From an uncultured Oscillibacter sp. (GTDB lineage Bacteria; Bacillota; Clostridia; Oscillospirales; Oscillospiraceae), in assembly GCA_910583695.1 (NCBI GenBank), contig CAJTZL010000023.1:1-39962 (forward strand): a DNA stretch of 39,962 nucleotides, read 5' to 3'. This document shows positions 1-7,154 of the stretch, piece after piece; positions within the stretch are counted from its first letter, which is position 1, and the number at the start of each line of letters is the position of its first letter. The notes below the pieces were generated by a model. That model was given only the letters and a program-made list of their open reading frames with translations. It was not told where the DNA came from and searched no databases. Position numbers and translations under genes: made by a program.

Positions 1-355
1 GTGCCGGATGAGCGGCGACGCTCCGCTGGCCGCCATCTTTTGGAGGCTTTCCCCCCTGCTCCAGGGGAGCGGCAGCGAAAAGGGGAGCTGGTCCATTCGT
101 TGAGGGACAAACCCCCGCTCAATTTCATTGCGCGAGGGAAGTCATTCCGGCTCCGCCGATCATTCAGCCGCGGTCCCCCGTCCCCCGCGGGCCGTTACTT
201 CTTTTTCTCTTTTGGACCGTGCACGGCCCGTTTTCTCGTTTTCTTCTGGAAGAAAAAGAGAAAATGGGGGGTGCAAAGCACCAGCCATCATCATGGCTGA
301 AATCCCTCCCTCCGACGCTGGAAGCGCGTCAACCCTTTATGGAAAGGCGGATACT
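1..355 (+). promoter_or_regulatory. structured 5' leader of the histidine operon (no gene)
   Basis: No convincing protein gene lies here; the open frame covering 1-300 has no good start or ribosome site. The stretch is rich in short inverted repeats: GCGGC/GCCGC around 12-35, CCCCTG-CTC-CAGGGG near 56-70, TTGAG/CTCAA near 100-122, CCGCGG/CCGCGG near 168-192 followed by a T-rich run, and a long hairpin between 232-246 and 250-264. This density of stems before hisC suggests an RNA leader controlling the operon. I looked for a T-box core (the usual GGTGGNACCGCG) and did not find one. I also saw no clear sigma-A promoter, which may lie left of the window. Confidence 0.4.
270..299 (+). promoter_or_regulatory. 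tandem hairpins carrying a His-His-His-Gly-stop coding tract
   Basis: Two hairpins abut here: GGTGC-AAA-GCACC (270-282) and CAGCCAT-CATC-ATGGCTG (282-299). Read from a GTG at 271, the frame gives nine residues ending His-His-His-Gly and a TGA at 298-300, 56 bases before hisC. A run of His codons ending just before a his operon is the hallmark of ribosome-mediated attenuation leader peptides. Against this, the GTG has only a G-run directly next to it and no properly spaced Shine-Dalgarno sequence, and no terminator with a U-run follows before hisC. Treat as a candidate. Confidence 0.3.
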
Positions 356-1420
356 ATGAGCCGGTTTTTATCCCTTGAGGCCCAGCGGCTGGCCCCCTAC
401 ACCCCCGGCGAACAGCCCCGGGACCAGCAATACATTAAATTAAATACCAACGAGAGCCCCTTCCCGCCCTCGCCGAAGGTTCTGGACGCCCTCAGCCGGG
501 CGGAGGCGGAGAAGCTCTGCCTCTACTCCGACCCCGCCTGCGGGGCGCTGAACGCCGCCATTGCCGGGCGTTACGGTCTGTCCGAGGAGAACGTGATCTC
601 TGGCAACGGCTCCGATGAGATTCTGGCGTTCGCCTTCCGAGCCTTCTGCGGAGAGGGGCGGGGCGCGGCCTTTGCCGACATTACCTACGGCTTCTATGAG
701 GCGCAGGCGGCCCTGTTTGGCCTGGAGGCCCGGCGGGTCCCCCTGCGGGAAGACTTCTCCCTGAACGTGGAGGATTACCTGGACTTCCCCGGCACGGTGG
801 TTCTTGCCAACCCCAACGCCCCCACGGGCATGACGGTCCCCACAGCCGCCATCCGGCGGCTGCTGGAGCGGGACCCGGGACGGGTGGTCATCGTGGACGA
901 GGCCTATGTGGACTTCGGTGGAGAAAGCTGCGTCCCCCTGGTTCGGGAGTACGGGAACCTGCTGGTGACGCAGACCATGTCCAAAAGCCGTTCCCTGGCC
1001 GGGGGGCGGATCGGCTTCGCCCTGGGCGCCCCGGAGCTCATTGAGGACCTGAACCGGGTGAAGTACAGCTTCAACCCCTACAACGTCAACCGCCTCTCCC
1101 TGCTGGCGGGGGCCGCCGCCATGGAGGATGAGGACTACTTCCGGACCTGCTGCCGGGCCGTTCGGGACAACCGGGCCTGGACGGCGGCGGAGCTGGAGGC
1201 CCGGGGCTTCGCCGTCCTGCCCTCCTCCGCCAACTTCCTGTTTGCCAAATCGGACCGCCTCCCCGGCGGGGAGCTGTACCGGAGCTTGAAGGAGCGCGGC
1301 ATCCTGGTCCGCTGGTTTGACAAGGACCGCATTCGAGATTTCGTCCGCATCACCATCGGCTCCCGGGAGCAGATGGAGGCGCTGATGGAGCAAATTGACC
1401 GGCTGTCGGCCGGAACATAA
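356..1420 (+). CDS. hisC: histidinol-phosphate aminotransferase
   Basis: A 354-residue PLP-dependent aminotransferase (class II HisC type, usual length about 350) that converts imidazole acetol phosphate and glutamate to histidinol phosphate in the cytoplasm. Visible signatures are the N-terminal KLNTNESPFPPSP substrate-binding segment, the NPNAPTG motif, the VDEAYVDF stretch with the Asp/Tyr that hold the cofactor, and TMSKSRSLAGGRIGF, whose lysine forms the PLP Schiff base. The ATG at 356 is chosen because GGAAAGGCGG lies just upstream and it begins next to the conserved domain; an in-frame ATG at 293 has no ribosome site. It is the first gene of the his operon visible here, 14 bases before hisB. 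Confidence 0.96.
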   Translation: MSRFLSLEAQRLAPYTPGEQPRDQQYIKLNTNESPFPPSPKVLDALSRAEAEKLCLYSDPACGALNAAIAGRYGLSEENVISGNGSDEILAFAFRAFCGEGRGAAFADITYGFYEAQAALFGLEARRVPLREDFSLNVEDYLDFPGTVVLANPNAPTGMTVPTAAIRRLLERDPGRVVIVDEAYVDFGGESCVPLVREYGNLLVTQTMSKSRSLAGGRIGFALGAPELIEDLNRVKYSFNPYNVNRLSLLAGAAAMEDEDYFRTCCRAVRDNRAWTAAELEARGFAVLPSSANFLFAKSDRLPGGELYRSLKERGILVRWFDKDRIRDFVRITIGSREQMEALMEQIDRLSAGT

Positions 1421-1434
1421 GGAGGGACTGCGCC

Positions 1435-2022
1435 ATGCGAACCGCAAGCATTCAACGGGACACCCGGGAGACCCGGATCAGGCTCTCCCTGAATCTGGAC
1501 GGGACCGGGAAGGTGGAGATTGACACCGGCTGCGGCTTTCTGGACCACATGCTGGAGCTCTTTGCCCGGCATGGGGACTTCGACCTCTCCGTGACCTGTC
1601 ACGGGGATACCCGGGTGGATGACCACCACTCTGTGGAGGACGTGGGCATCTGCCTGGGCAGGGCCTTTCAGGAGGCCCTGGGAGACAAGCGGGGCATCGT
1701 CCGCTACGGGCAGTTCCTCCTGCCTATGGACGAGACCCTGGTCCTCTGCGCCGTGGACCTCAGTGGCCGGGACTGGCTGGGCTGGGCGGTGGACCTGCCC
1801 GCCGCCAAGGTGGGGAGCTTCGACACGGAGCTGGCCAGGGAGTTCTGGCTGGGCTTTGTGCGGAACTGCCCCGGCTCCCTCCACATCCGGCAGCTTGCGG
1901 GGGAGAATACCCACCACATTCTGGAGGCCGTCTTCAAGGGCATGGGCCGGGCGCTGAAAGGGGCCGCGGCTCTGGACCCCAGGCACCTGGGTGAGATTCC
2001 CAGCACAAAGGGGGCGCTGTAA
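1435..2022 (+). CDS. hisB: imidazoleglycerol-phosphate dehydratase
   Basis: A monofunctional 195-residue dehydratase (no fused phosphatase, as is normal outside enterobacteria) that turns imidazole glycerol phosphate into imidazole acetol phosphate. The two manganese-binding repeats are clear: GCGFLDHMLELFARH with DDHHSVEDVGICLG near residues 33-75, and a second set with HIRQLAGENTHHILEA near 150-165. PMDETLV near 98 is also typical of the family. The ATG follows AAGGAGG at good spacing. The stop codon directly abuts the hisH ATG, so the two are probably translationally coupled. Confidence 0.97.
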   Translation: MRTASIQRDTRETRIRLSLNLDGTGKVEIDTGCGFLDHMLELFARHGDFDLSVTCHGDTRVDDHHSVEDVGICLGRAFQEALGDKRGIVRYGQFLLPMDETLVLCAVDLSGRDWLGWAVDLPAAKVGSFDTELAREFWLGFVRNCPGSLHIRQLAGENTHHILEAVFKGMGRALKGAAALDPRHLGEIPSTKGAL

Positions 2023-2628
2023 ATGACCGTCATTGTGGACTACGGCGTGGGAAACCTATTCTCCCTGCAGTCCAGCCTTCGCGCCCTGGGCGTGGAGGCG
2101 GAGATCACCTGCCGGGCGGAACGGCTCCGGGAGGCGGAGCGGATCATCCTCCCCGGCGTGGGGGCCTTTGGGGACGCCCGGGCCAAGCTGGACGCCACGG
2201 GGCTGGTTCCCGTCCTCCTGGAGGAGGCGGAGCAAAAGCCCCTGCTTGGCATCTGCCTGGGGATGCAGCTGCTCTTTGACCGGAGCTTTGAGTACGGTGA
2301 GCACCCCGGCCTGGGCCTGATTCCCGGCGAGGTGGCCTTCCTGGGGGAGGAGGACGAGGCCCGGAAGGTGCCCCACATGGGCTGGAACAGCCTGGAGATT
2401 TTAAAGGACGATCCGCTGTTCAAGTATTTCCGGAACGGCGAATATGTTTACTATGTCCACAGCTTCTGCGCCCGGAACTGCCGGGACAGCACCCTGGGAG
2501 TTTCCCAATACGGGAACGCCGCCGTCACCGGCGTGGTGCGCCGGGGAAACGTCTGGGGAACCCAGTTCCATCCGGAGAAGTCCGGGGACGCGGGACTGCG
2601 GCTGCTGCGGGCTTTTGCGGAGCTGTAA
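2023..2628 (+). CDS. hisH: imidazole glycerol phosphate synthase, glutaminase subunit
   Basis: A 201-residue class I glutamine amidotransferase that supplies ammonia to HisF. The catalytic triad is intact: Cys78 in LGICLGMQLLF, and His183 and Glu185 in GTQFHPEKS. The N-terminal DYGVGNLFSLQSSL and the PGVGAFGD oxyanion-region motif fit HisH rather than other amidotransferases. The ATG starts at the base after the hisB stop. Its partner hisF is two genes downstream, separated by a flavoprotein-like gene and hisA. Confidence 0.97.
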   Translation: MTVIVDYGVGNLFSLQSSLRALGVEAEITCRAERLREAERIILPGVGAFGDARAKLDATGLVPVLLEEAEQKPLLGICLGMQLLFDRSFEYGEHPGLGLIPGEVAFLGEEDEARKVPHMGWNSLEILKDDPLFKYFRNGEYVYYVHSFCARNCRDSTLGVSQYGNAAVTGVVRRGNVWGTQFHPEKSGDAGLRLLRAFAEL

Positions 2629-2641
2629 GAGAGGAGGGGCC

Positions 2642-3112
2642 ATGAGAAGGAAAGACCGGGAGGTTACGGACCCTGTAAAAATCCGGGAAATCATAACCGC
2701 CTGTAATTGCTGCCGCCTGGGGCTCTGCGACGGGGAGCGGGCCTATGTGGTGCCGCTGGACTTCGGCTTCACGGAAGCCAGGGGCCGCTACACCTTCTAT
2801 TTCCACAGCGCGCCGGAGGGACGGAAGGTGGACCTGATCCGCAGAACCGGCTGGGCCGCCTTCGAGATGGACTGCGGCCACGAGCTGGTGGAGGGCCCCC
2901 GGGCCTGCCATTACACCGCCCGCTACCGGTGTGTCATGGGCGGCGGTCCGGTGACGACGGCTGAGACGGCGGAGGAGAAACGGGCGGGCCTCATCGCCAT
3001 TATGACCCGCCTCACGGGGCGGGAGCAGTGGGATTTTGACGAGGCCGTTCTGGAGAAGACCCTGGTGTTCCGCCTGGAGGCGGAGGAACTGACCTGCAAG
3101 GTCCACGAATGA
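2642..3112 (+). CDS. pyridoxamine 5'-phosphate oxidase-like (NimA-type) flavin-binding protein
   Basis: A 156-residue protein with the split-barrel flavin-binding fold of the PNPOx-like/NimA group, seen in the sequence order 'CRLGLCDGERAYVVPLDFG', then a YTFYFHSAPEGRKVDL segment (the FMN-phosphate-binding strand and loop), then a Cys- and Glu-containing core. Relatives include 5-nitroimidazole reductases, but members with this length are often of unknown substrate. It starts 13 bases after hisH behind GAGAGGAGGGG and sits inside the his operon, 16 bases before hisA. A direct step in histidine synthesis is not known for this family, so its role here is open: a redox protein co-expressed with the pathway, or a hitchhiking gene. 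Confidence 0.82.
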   Translation: MRRKDREVTDPVKIREIITACNCCRLGLCDGERAYVVPLDFGFTEARGRYTFYFHSAPEGRKVDLIRRTGWAAFEMDCGHELVEGPRACHYTARYRCVMGGGPVTTAETAEEKRAGLIAIMTRLTGREQWDFDEAVLEKTLVFRLEAEELTCKVHE

Positions 3113-3128
3113 GAAGAGGAGCGATACC

Positions 3129-3848
3129 ATGCAGATTTTCCCAGCCATTGACCTGCGGGGCGGGCAGGTGGTCCGCCTTTACCAGGGGGACTACGATCAG
3201 GAGACCGTCTACGGCGCGGACCCCTGCGCTCAGGCCCGGGCCTTTCTGGACGCCGGGGCCCAATACCTCCATGTGGTGGACCTGGACGGAGCCCGGGACG
3301 GCTCCCCGGCGAATTTCGACAGCATCGCCGCCATCGCCCGGCAGGGGGGGCTCTACATAGAGGCGGGCGGCGGCATCCGGACGGAGGAGCGCATCCGCCA
3401 GTACCTGGATTTAGGAGTGGGGCGGTGTATTCTGGGGACCGTTGCTGTGAAGGATTTTACCTTTACCGCCCGGATGGCCCGGACCTATGGGGACCGGATT
3501 GCCGTGGGCGTGGACGCCCGGGACGGGTATGTGGCCGTCAACGGCTGGAAGGAGCTCTCCCGGGAAAGGGGCGTGGACTTCTGCCGCCGCCTCCGGGACG
3601 CGGGCGTGCAGACCGTCATCTACACCGACATCAGCCGGGACGGCGCGGGCCGGGGGACCAACCTGGAGCTCTACGAGGAGCTGGTCCAAATAGAGGGACT
3701 GGACGTCACCGCCTCCGGCGGCGTGAGCACGCTGGAGGAGCTGCGGCGGCTGGAGCGCATGGGCGTCCGGGCTGCCATTCTGGGGAAGGCCCTGTACACC
3801 GGGCGGCTGGACCTCCGGACCGTTCTGGAGGAGGTGGGGACGTGTTAG
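3129..3848 (+). CDS. hisA: phosphoribosyl-formimino-AICAR phosphate isomerase
   Basis: A 239-residue beta/alpha-barrel isomerase that converts ProFAR to PRFAR. Seen are the catalytic N-terminal aspartate in FPAIDLRGGQVVRL, the VVDLDGA strand, the phosphate-binding GGGIRT loop, and YTDISRDG, which carries the second catalytic aspartate. These two half-barrel repeats are shared with HisF. The ATG follows AGAGGAG. The final codons overlap the GTG start of hisF by seven bases. It could in principle also serve as PriA, but nothing in the sequence demands that. Confidence 0.96.
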   Translation: MQIFPAIDLRGGQVVRLYQGDYDQETVYGADPCAQARAFLDAGAQYLHVVDLDGARDGSPANFDSIAAIARQGGLYIEAGGGIRTEERIRQYLDLGVGRCILGTVAVKDFTFTARMARTYGDRIAVGVDARDGYVAVNGWKELSRERGVDFCRRLRDAGVQTVIYTDISRDGAGRGTNLELYEELVQIEGLDVTASGGVSTLEELRRLERMGVRAAILGKALYTGRLDLRTVLEEVGTC

Positions 3849-4597
3849 CAAAGCGCATCATCCCCTGTCTGGACGTGCGGGACGGCCGGGTGGTGAAGGG
3901 GACCAACTTCGAGGGGCTCCGGGACATGGCGGACCCGGTGGAGCTGGCCCGGTTCTACAACGACTCCGGGGCCGACGAGCTGGTGTTTTACGACATCACC
4001 GCCTCCGCCGAGGGCCGGGGGCTGTTCACGGACATCCTCCGCCGGGTGGCCTCCGAGATTTTCATTCCTCTCACCGTGGGAGGCGGCATCCGGACCCTGG
4101 AGGACTTTGACCGGGTGCTGAAGTGCGGCGCGGACAAAGTCAGCGTCAACTCCGGGGCCATTGTGGACCCCGCTGTCATCGCCGCGGCGGCCAAGCGCTA
4201 CGGGGACCAGTGCGTGGTCCTCAGCATGGACGTGAAGCGGGTGGAGGGCCGGTTCCGCCTCTTTGCCAAGGGCGGCCGGGAGGATACCGGCATTGACGCC
4301 ATGGAGTGGGCGGCCCGGGGTGTGGAGAACGGCGCGGGAGAAATCGTGCTGAACTCCATCGACACCGACGGGGTGAGGCAGGGCTTCGACCTGGAGATGC
4401 TGGACGTCCTGGCGGCCAGAGTGAAGGTGCCCATTGTCGCCAGCGGCGGGGCGGGGAATATGGAGCACTTCGCGGAGCTATTCACCCACCCGGGCGTGGA
4501 TGCGGGGCTGGCGGCTTCGATTTTCCACACGAAGCAGGTGGAGATCAAACATTTGAAACGCTTTCTCCGCGGCAAGGGCGTGGAGATGCGGCTGTGA
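3842..4597 (+). CDS. hisF: imidazole glycerol phosphate synthase, cyclase subunit
   Basis: A 251-residue beta/alpha-barrel that uses ammonia from HisH to convert PRFAR to imidazole glycerol phosphate and AICAR. Visible are the N-terminal AKRIIPCLDVRDGRVVKG with the catalytic Asp, VGGGIRTLED, the SMDVKR strand carrying the second catalytic Asp, NSIDTDGVRQGFD, and the C-terminal phosphate site ASGGAGNMEHF. The start is a GTG at 3842, inside the end of hisA, preceded by GGAGGAGGTGG; starting there gives the family's normal length and N-terminus. Confidence 0.96.
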   Translation: MLAKRIIPCLDVRDGRVVKGTNFEGLRDMADPVELARFYNDSGADELVFYDITASAEGRGLFTDILRRVASEIFIPLTVGGGIRTLEDFDRVLKCGADKVSVNSGAIVDPAVIAAAAKRYGDQCVVLSMDVKRVEGRFRLFAKGGREDTGIDAMEWAARGVENGAGEIVLNSIDTDGVRQGFDLEMLDVLAARVKVPIVASGGAGNMEHFAELFTHPGVDAGLAASIFHTKQVEIKHLKRFLRGKGVEMRL

Positions 4598-4632
4598 CAA
4601 GGCGCTTGCAACATTGGAAAGGAGTATCGAAC

Positions 4633-5094
4633 ATGGACAATGAGATTCGCTGGTGGTTCACGGGATTTGAAGAGGGCCTGGGCGCCCTGCCGGAGGAGGA
4701 GCGGGGGACCCTGCTCCGCAGCTGCGCGGAAAACTGCCTCCAGATGGGAATGCTGGATTTCTACCGGTGCGTGCAGGAGCGTTCCGGCGGGGATATCGAC
4801 GGCTTCTTCCAGTCGCTGGGGGAGATGGGAGGACTGGAGACGGAGATTGTGCGGCCGGGGAAGGAGTTCTGGCTGATTTTCCATCAGTGCACCTGCTCCC
4901 TTCACACCCAGGGGTACATCAACTCCAGCCTGCTGTGCGAGTGCTCCCGGCAGAGCGTGCTGTACATTCTTCGGGAGCTGTGGCCGGAGCGGAGCTTTGT
5001 GGTGGACCCGGAGGGCACCATTCTGAACGGCGCACAGGACTGCCGGTTCCACATCGTGGAGCAGGAGGAGGGCCGCGATGGAGCTGAAGTTTGA
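4633..5094 (+). CDS. cysteine-rich protein of unknown function in the his operon
   Basis: I do not recognise this 153-residue protein. It has eight cysteines (31, 35, 46, 86, 88, 102, 104, 137), several in CxxxC or CxC pairs, with the densest group in FHQCTCSLHTQGY and LLCECSRQS. The end, GTILNGAQDCRFHIV, resembles the closing Gly-x-x-x-Cys-x-Phe strand of V4R or ATC-hydrolase-like small-molecule-binding proteins, but that is a weak likeness. There is no signal peptide or membrane segment. The ATG at 4633 follows AAAGGAGT. The gene overlaps hisIE by 17 bases, so it is translated as part of the operon. A metal or Fe-S role is a reasonable guess from the cysteine spacing only. Confidence 0.8.
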   Translation: MDNEIRWWFTGFEEGLGALPEEERGTLLRSCAENCLQMGMLDFYRCVQERSGGDIDGFFQSLGEMGGLETEIVRPGKEFWLIFHQCTCSLHTQGYINSSLLCECSRQSVLYILRELWPERSFVVDPEGTILNGAQDCRFHIVEQEEGRDGAEV

Positions 5095-5713
5095 CGAGAG
5101 GGGCCTGATTCCCGCCATCGTTCAGGACCACTACACCAAGGAGGTCCTGACCCTGGCCTATATGAACGCCGAGAGTCTGGCCATCACCATTGACGAGGGC
5201 CGGACCTGCTTCTGGAGCCGGAGCCGCCAGGAGCTCTGGCGGAAGGGGGAGACCAGCGGCAATCGCCAGCATGTGGTGTCCATCACCGCCGACTGCGACA
5301 AGGACGCCCTGGTGGTGGAGGTGGTGAAGGACGGTCCCGCCTGCCACACCGGGGCGGAGAGCTGCTTTTTCCACCCGGTTCATCTCTCGGAGGAGCTGAA
5401 GCCCTTCAGCTACGAGGGACTGTACCGGCTCATTGCCGGGCGGAAGACCAGCCCCAGGGAGGGCAGCTACACCACCTACCTCTTTGAGAAGGGCCTGGAC
5501 AAGATTCTCAAAAAGGTGGGGGAGGAGTGTACGGAGGTCATCATCGCCGGGCGGAAGGAGGACCGGGAGGAGACGGTCTATGAAATCGCCGACCTGTGCT
5601 ATCACGTGATGGTGCTGATGGTTCAGATGGGCATTTCCGTGGAGGACGTTACTCGGGAGCTGGAAAAGCGTCATGTGGTGGACCACAAGATCAAGCAGGA
5701 GCGGATGCAGTGA
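5078..5713 (+). CDS. hisIE: bifunctional phosphoribosyl-AMP cyclohydrolase / phosphoribosyl-ATP diphosphatase
   Basis: A 211-residue fusion catalysing steps 2 and 3 of the pathway. Residues about 1-105 are the cyclohydrolase: FWSRSRQELWRKGETSGN, then DCDKDALVVEV and ACHTGAESC, which supply the zinc- and magnesium-binding Asp/Cys residues. Residues about 115-205 are the HisE alpha-helical diphosphatase, with KKVGEECTEVIIAGRK and EIADLCYHVMVLM giving the metal-binding Glu/Asp residues. The ATG follows AGGAGGAGGG and lies within the preceding gene. The stop overlaps the hisK start. Confidence 0.96.
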   Translation: MELKFDERGLIPAIVQDHYTKEVLTLAYMNAESLAITIDEGRTCFWSRSRQELWRKGETSGNRQHVVSITADCDKDALVVEVVKDGPACHTGAESCFFHPVHLSEELKPFSYEGLYRLIAGRKTSPREGSYTTYLFEKGLDKILKKVGEECTEVIIAGRKEDREETVYEIADLCYHVMVLMVQMGISVEDVTRELEKRHVVDHKIKQERMQ

Positions 5714-6534
5714 AAAACATCTGCTCCGTCCACACCCACTCCCGCCTCTGCGACGGGACGGATTCCCTGTCGGAGATGGCCTGGGCAGCTTATGAGGCCG
5801 GGGCCGTCTCCTTCGGCGCGTCGGGCCACAGCCACACCCCTATCCCGGAGGACGAGGGCTGCGTTCTCCCGGCGGATATGACGGTCTATCGGGAAGAGGT
5901 CCTGCGCCTGCGGGGGGAGTTCGCCGGGCGGATGGATGTGCTGCTGGGCATTGAGCTGGACAGCTGTGCCGACGTGACGGCGGAGGGCTTCGATTACTGG
6001 ATCGGCAGCGTCCACTACCTGTTGGGGCCGGAGGGGGACCGGCACGCCGTGGATTGGGATTTGAAGACCCTGGAGCGGTGCCTCCGGGAAAATTTTTCGG
6101 GTGATTTCCAGAGCATGGCAAGGCAGTATTACGACGAGGTGCGCCAAGTGGCGGAGCAGAAGCCCACCATCCTGGGACATTTTGATCTGATTGCCAAGTA
6201 CAACGAGGGCGGGCGCTTTTTTGACGAAGCGGATTTCCGCTATCAGGCCGCCGCCCTGGAGGCCCTCCACGGAGCGGACCCGGCGGAGACGCTGCTGGAG
6301 ATCAACACCGGGGCCATGTTTCGAGGCTGCCGGAGCGTCCCCTATCCGTCCCTGTTCCTTCTGAAGGCGTGGCGGGACATGGGCGGGAAGATCATCCTCA
6401 CCGCCGATGCCCACAGCACAGAGGCCGTTGTGTACGGATACGACCGGGCGGCGGAGCTGGCCCGGGCGGCGGGCTTCCGGCGCTCCACACTGCTGACGCT
6501 GGCGGGCCGGGAGGAGCGGACCTTGGACATTTGA
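5710..6534 (+). CDS. hisK: histidinol-phosphatase, PHP family
   Basis: A 274-residue PHP-domain phosphatase that removes phosphate from histidinol phosphate. Metal-binding motifs are in the expected order: VHTHSRLCDGTDS at the N-terminus, GHSHTPIP, ELDSCAD, GSVHYLLG, GHFDLIAKYN and the C-terminal TADAHSTEAVVYGYD. The start is a GTG at 5710 that overlaps the hisIE stop (TGA 5711-5713); this places the metal-binding HxH at residues 7-9, as usual. It is the last gene of the operon, with the terminator right after it. Because HisB here lacks a phosphatase domain, this enzyme fills that step. Confidence 0.93.
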   Translation: MKNICSVHTHSRLCDGTDSLSEMAWAAYEAGAVSFGASGHSHTPIPEDEGCVLPADMTVYREEVLRLRGEFAGRMDVLLGIELDSCADVTAEGFDYWIGSVHYLLGPEGDRHAVDWDLKTLERCLRENFSGDFQSMARQYYDEVRQVAEQKPTILGHFDLIAKYNEGGRFFDEADFRYQAAALEALHGADPAETLLEINTGAMFRGCRSVPYPSLFLLKAWRDMGGKIILTADAHSTEAVVYGYDRAAELARAAGFRRSTLLTLAGREERTLDI

Positions 6535-6537
6535 ACG

Positions 6538-6585
6538 CAAAAAACGCGGGAACTGCCGGTGCCGGCGGTTTCCGCGCTGTTTTTT
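6538..6585. terminator. bidirectional intrinsic terminator between hisK and abrB
   Basis: A 14-bp stem (6546-6559 with 6562-6575, two G-U type mismatches) has a 2-base loop. On the plus strand it is followed by six Ts (6580-6585); on the minus strand the flanking A-run 6539-6544 reads as six Ts. It therefore ends both the his operon and the convergent abrB transcript. Confidence 0.88.
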
Positions 6586-6596
6586 GGGACTGAACC

Positions 6597-6641
6597 GGGA
6601 CTCCCCCCCGCCGTCTTCCACCACGGCGGGGAGAAAGTCCC
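6597..6641. other. GC-rich hairpin in the hisK-abrB convergent gap
   Basis: A long imperfect stem pairs GGGACT-rich 6597-6614 with 6623-6641 ending AGTCCC. There is no U-run on either side, so it is not a standard terminator by itself; it may back up the neighbouring one or stabilise an RNA 3' end. Confidence 0.35.
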
Positions 6642-6750
6642 TGTTGTGTTAAGATGCGCCTAATTGAGGGGTTCCCCCCCTGACGCATACCTGAATAAGA
6701 TCCTCCAAAGTACAAGACTCCGGTTATATTCCGCTTTAAAGGGCGACGCC

Positions 6751-7002
6751 TCAGGAGGCGTTCACATGGGACAGCTCCTTCATACATTTAGGACACACGC
6801 TCTTTCCCTTGAAGAGAGTGATGTCTTTGGTAGCGTCGCAAAAAATACAGCTGGGTTTGTACTTTTTGAGTATAACGGATGAACCTTCCACATAGATTTC
6901 CAATGCGTCGCGCTCTGCAATGTCCAAAGTGCGCCGCATCTCGATGGGAAGCACGATCCTGCCCAACTCATCCACCTTTCTTACGATTCCAGTCGATTTC
7001 AT
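6751..7002 (-). CDS. AbrB-family transition-state regulator with C-terminal zinc-ribbon-like motif
   Basis: An 83-residue DNA-binding protein. Residues 1-48 match the AbrB/Abh/SpoVT swapped-hairpin domain, with the characteristic MKSTGIVRKVDELGRIVLPI start. In Bacillus the remainder is an oligomerisation domain; here residues 52-73 instead carry CIFC and CPKC, two CxxC pairs 14 residues apart that look like a small zinc ribbon. The ATG is preceded on its strand by AAAGGAGGAGAGC, an excellent ribosome site. It is divergent from spmA. The family represses post-exponential genes during growth; the targets here are unknown. Confidence 0.9.
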   Translation of the reverse strand: MKSTGIVRKVDELGRIVLPIEMRRTLDIAERDALEIYVEGSSVILKKYKPSCIFCDATKDITLFKGKSVCPKCMKELSHVNAS

Positions 7003-7055
7003 AGCTCTCCTCCTTTCCCTTTTCTACCGCGGGGGGTCTTCCAACAGGTGGTGTA

Positions 7056-7085
7056 ACCTTATCATACAAGGTCGGAGTTTGTCAA
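7056..7085. promoter_or_regulatory. possible abrB promoter / operator between abrB and spmA
   Basis: On the minus strand TTGACA (7085-7080) is followed after 18 bases by TAAGGT (7061-7056), a weak -10. The same interval contains an inverted repeat ACCTT-n7-AAGGT (7056-7072), a possible operator, and on the plus strand CATACAAG (7063-7070), which resembles a sigma-E -10 box but lacks a matching -35. Sigma-E control of spmA would fit its known role, but the evidence is thin. Confidence 0.3.
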
Positions 7086-7154
7086 TTCTTCCCTGGAAAA
7101 ATTTAAGAAGATGTTCACAATTTGGAGGAAAAAGTAAATAATTGGAGGGAAAAT

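Noticed and set aside
1..260. T-box riboswitch upstream of hisC
   Set aside because: Hairpins and a CCGCGG segment hint at it, but I could not find the conserved T-box core or a specifier loop; left as an unassigned leader.
1..300. 99-residue open frame at the left edge
   Set aside because: Low-complexity, Arg/Pro-rich translation, no ribosome site and it crosses several RNA-like hairpins. Only its last nine codons (His tract) are of interest.
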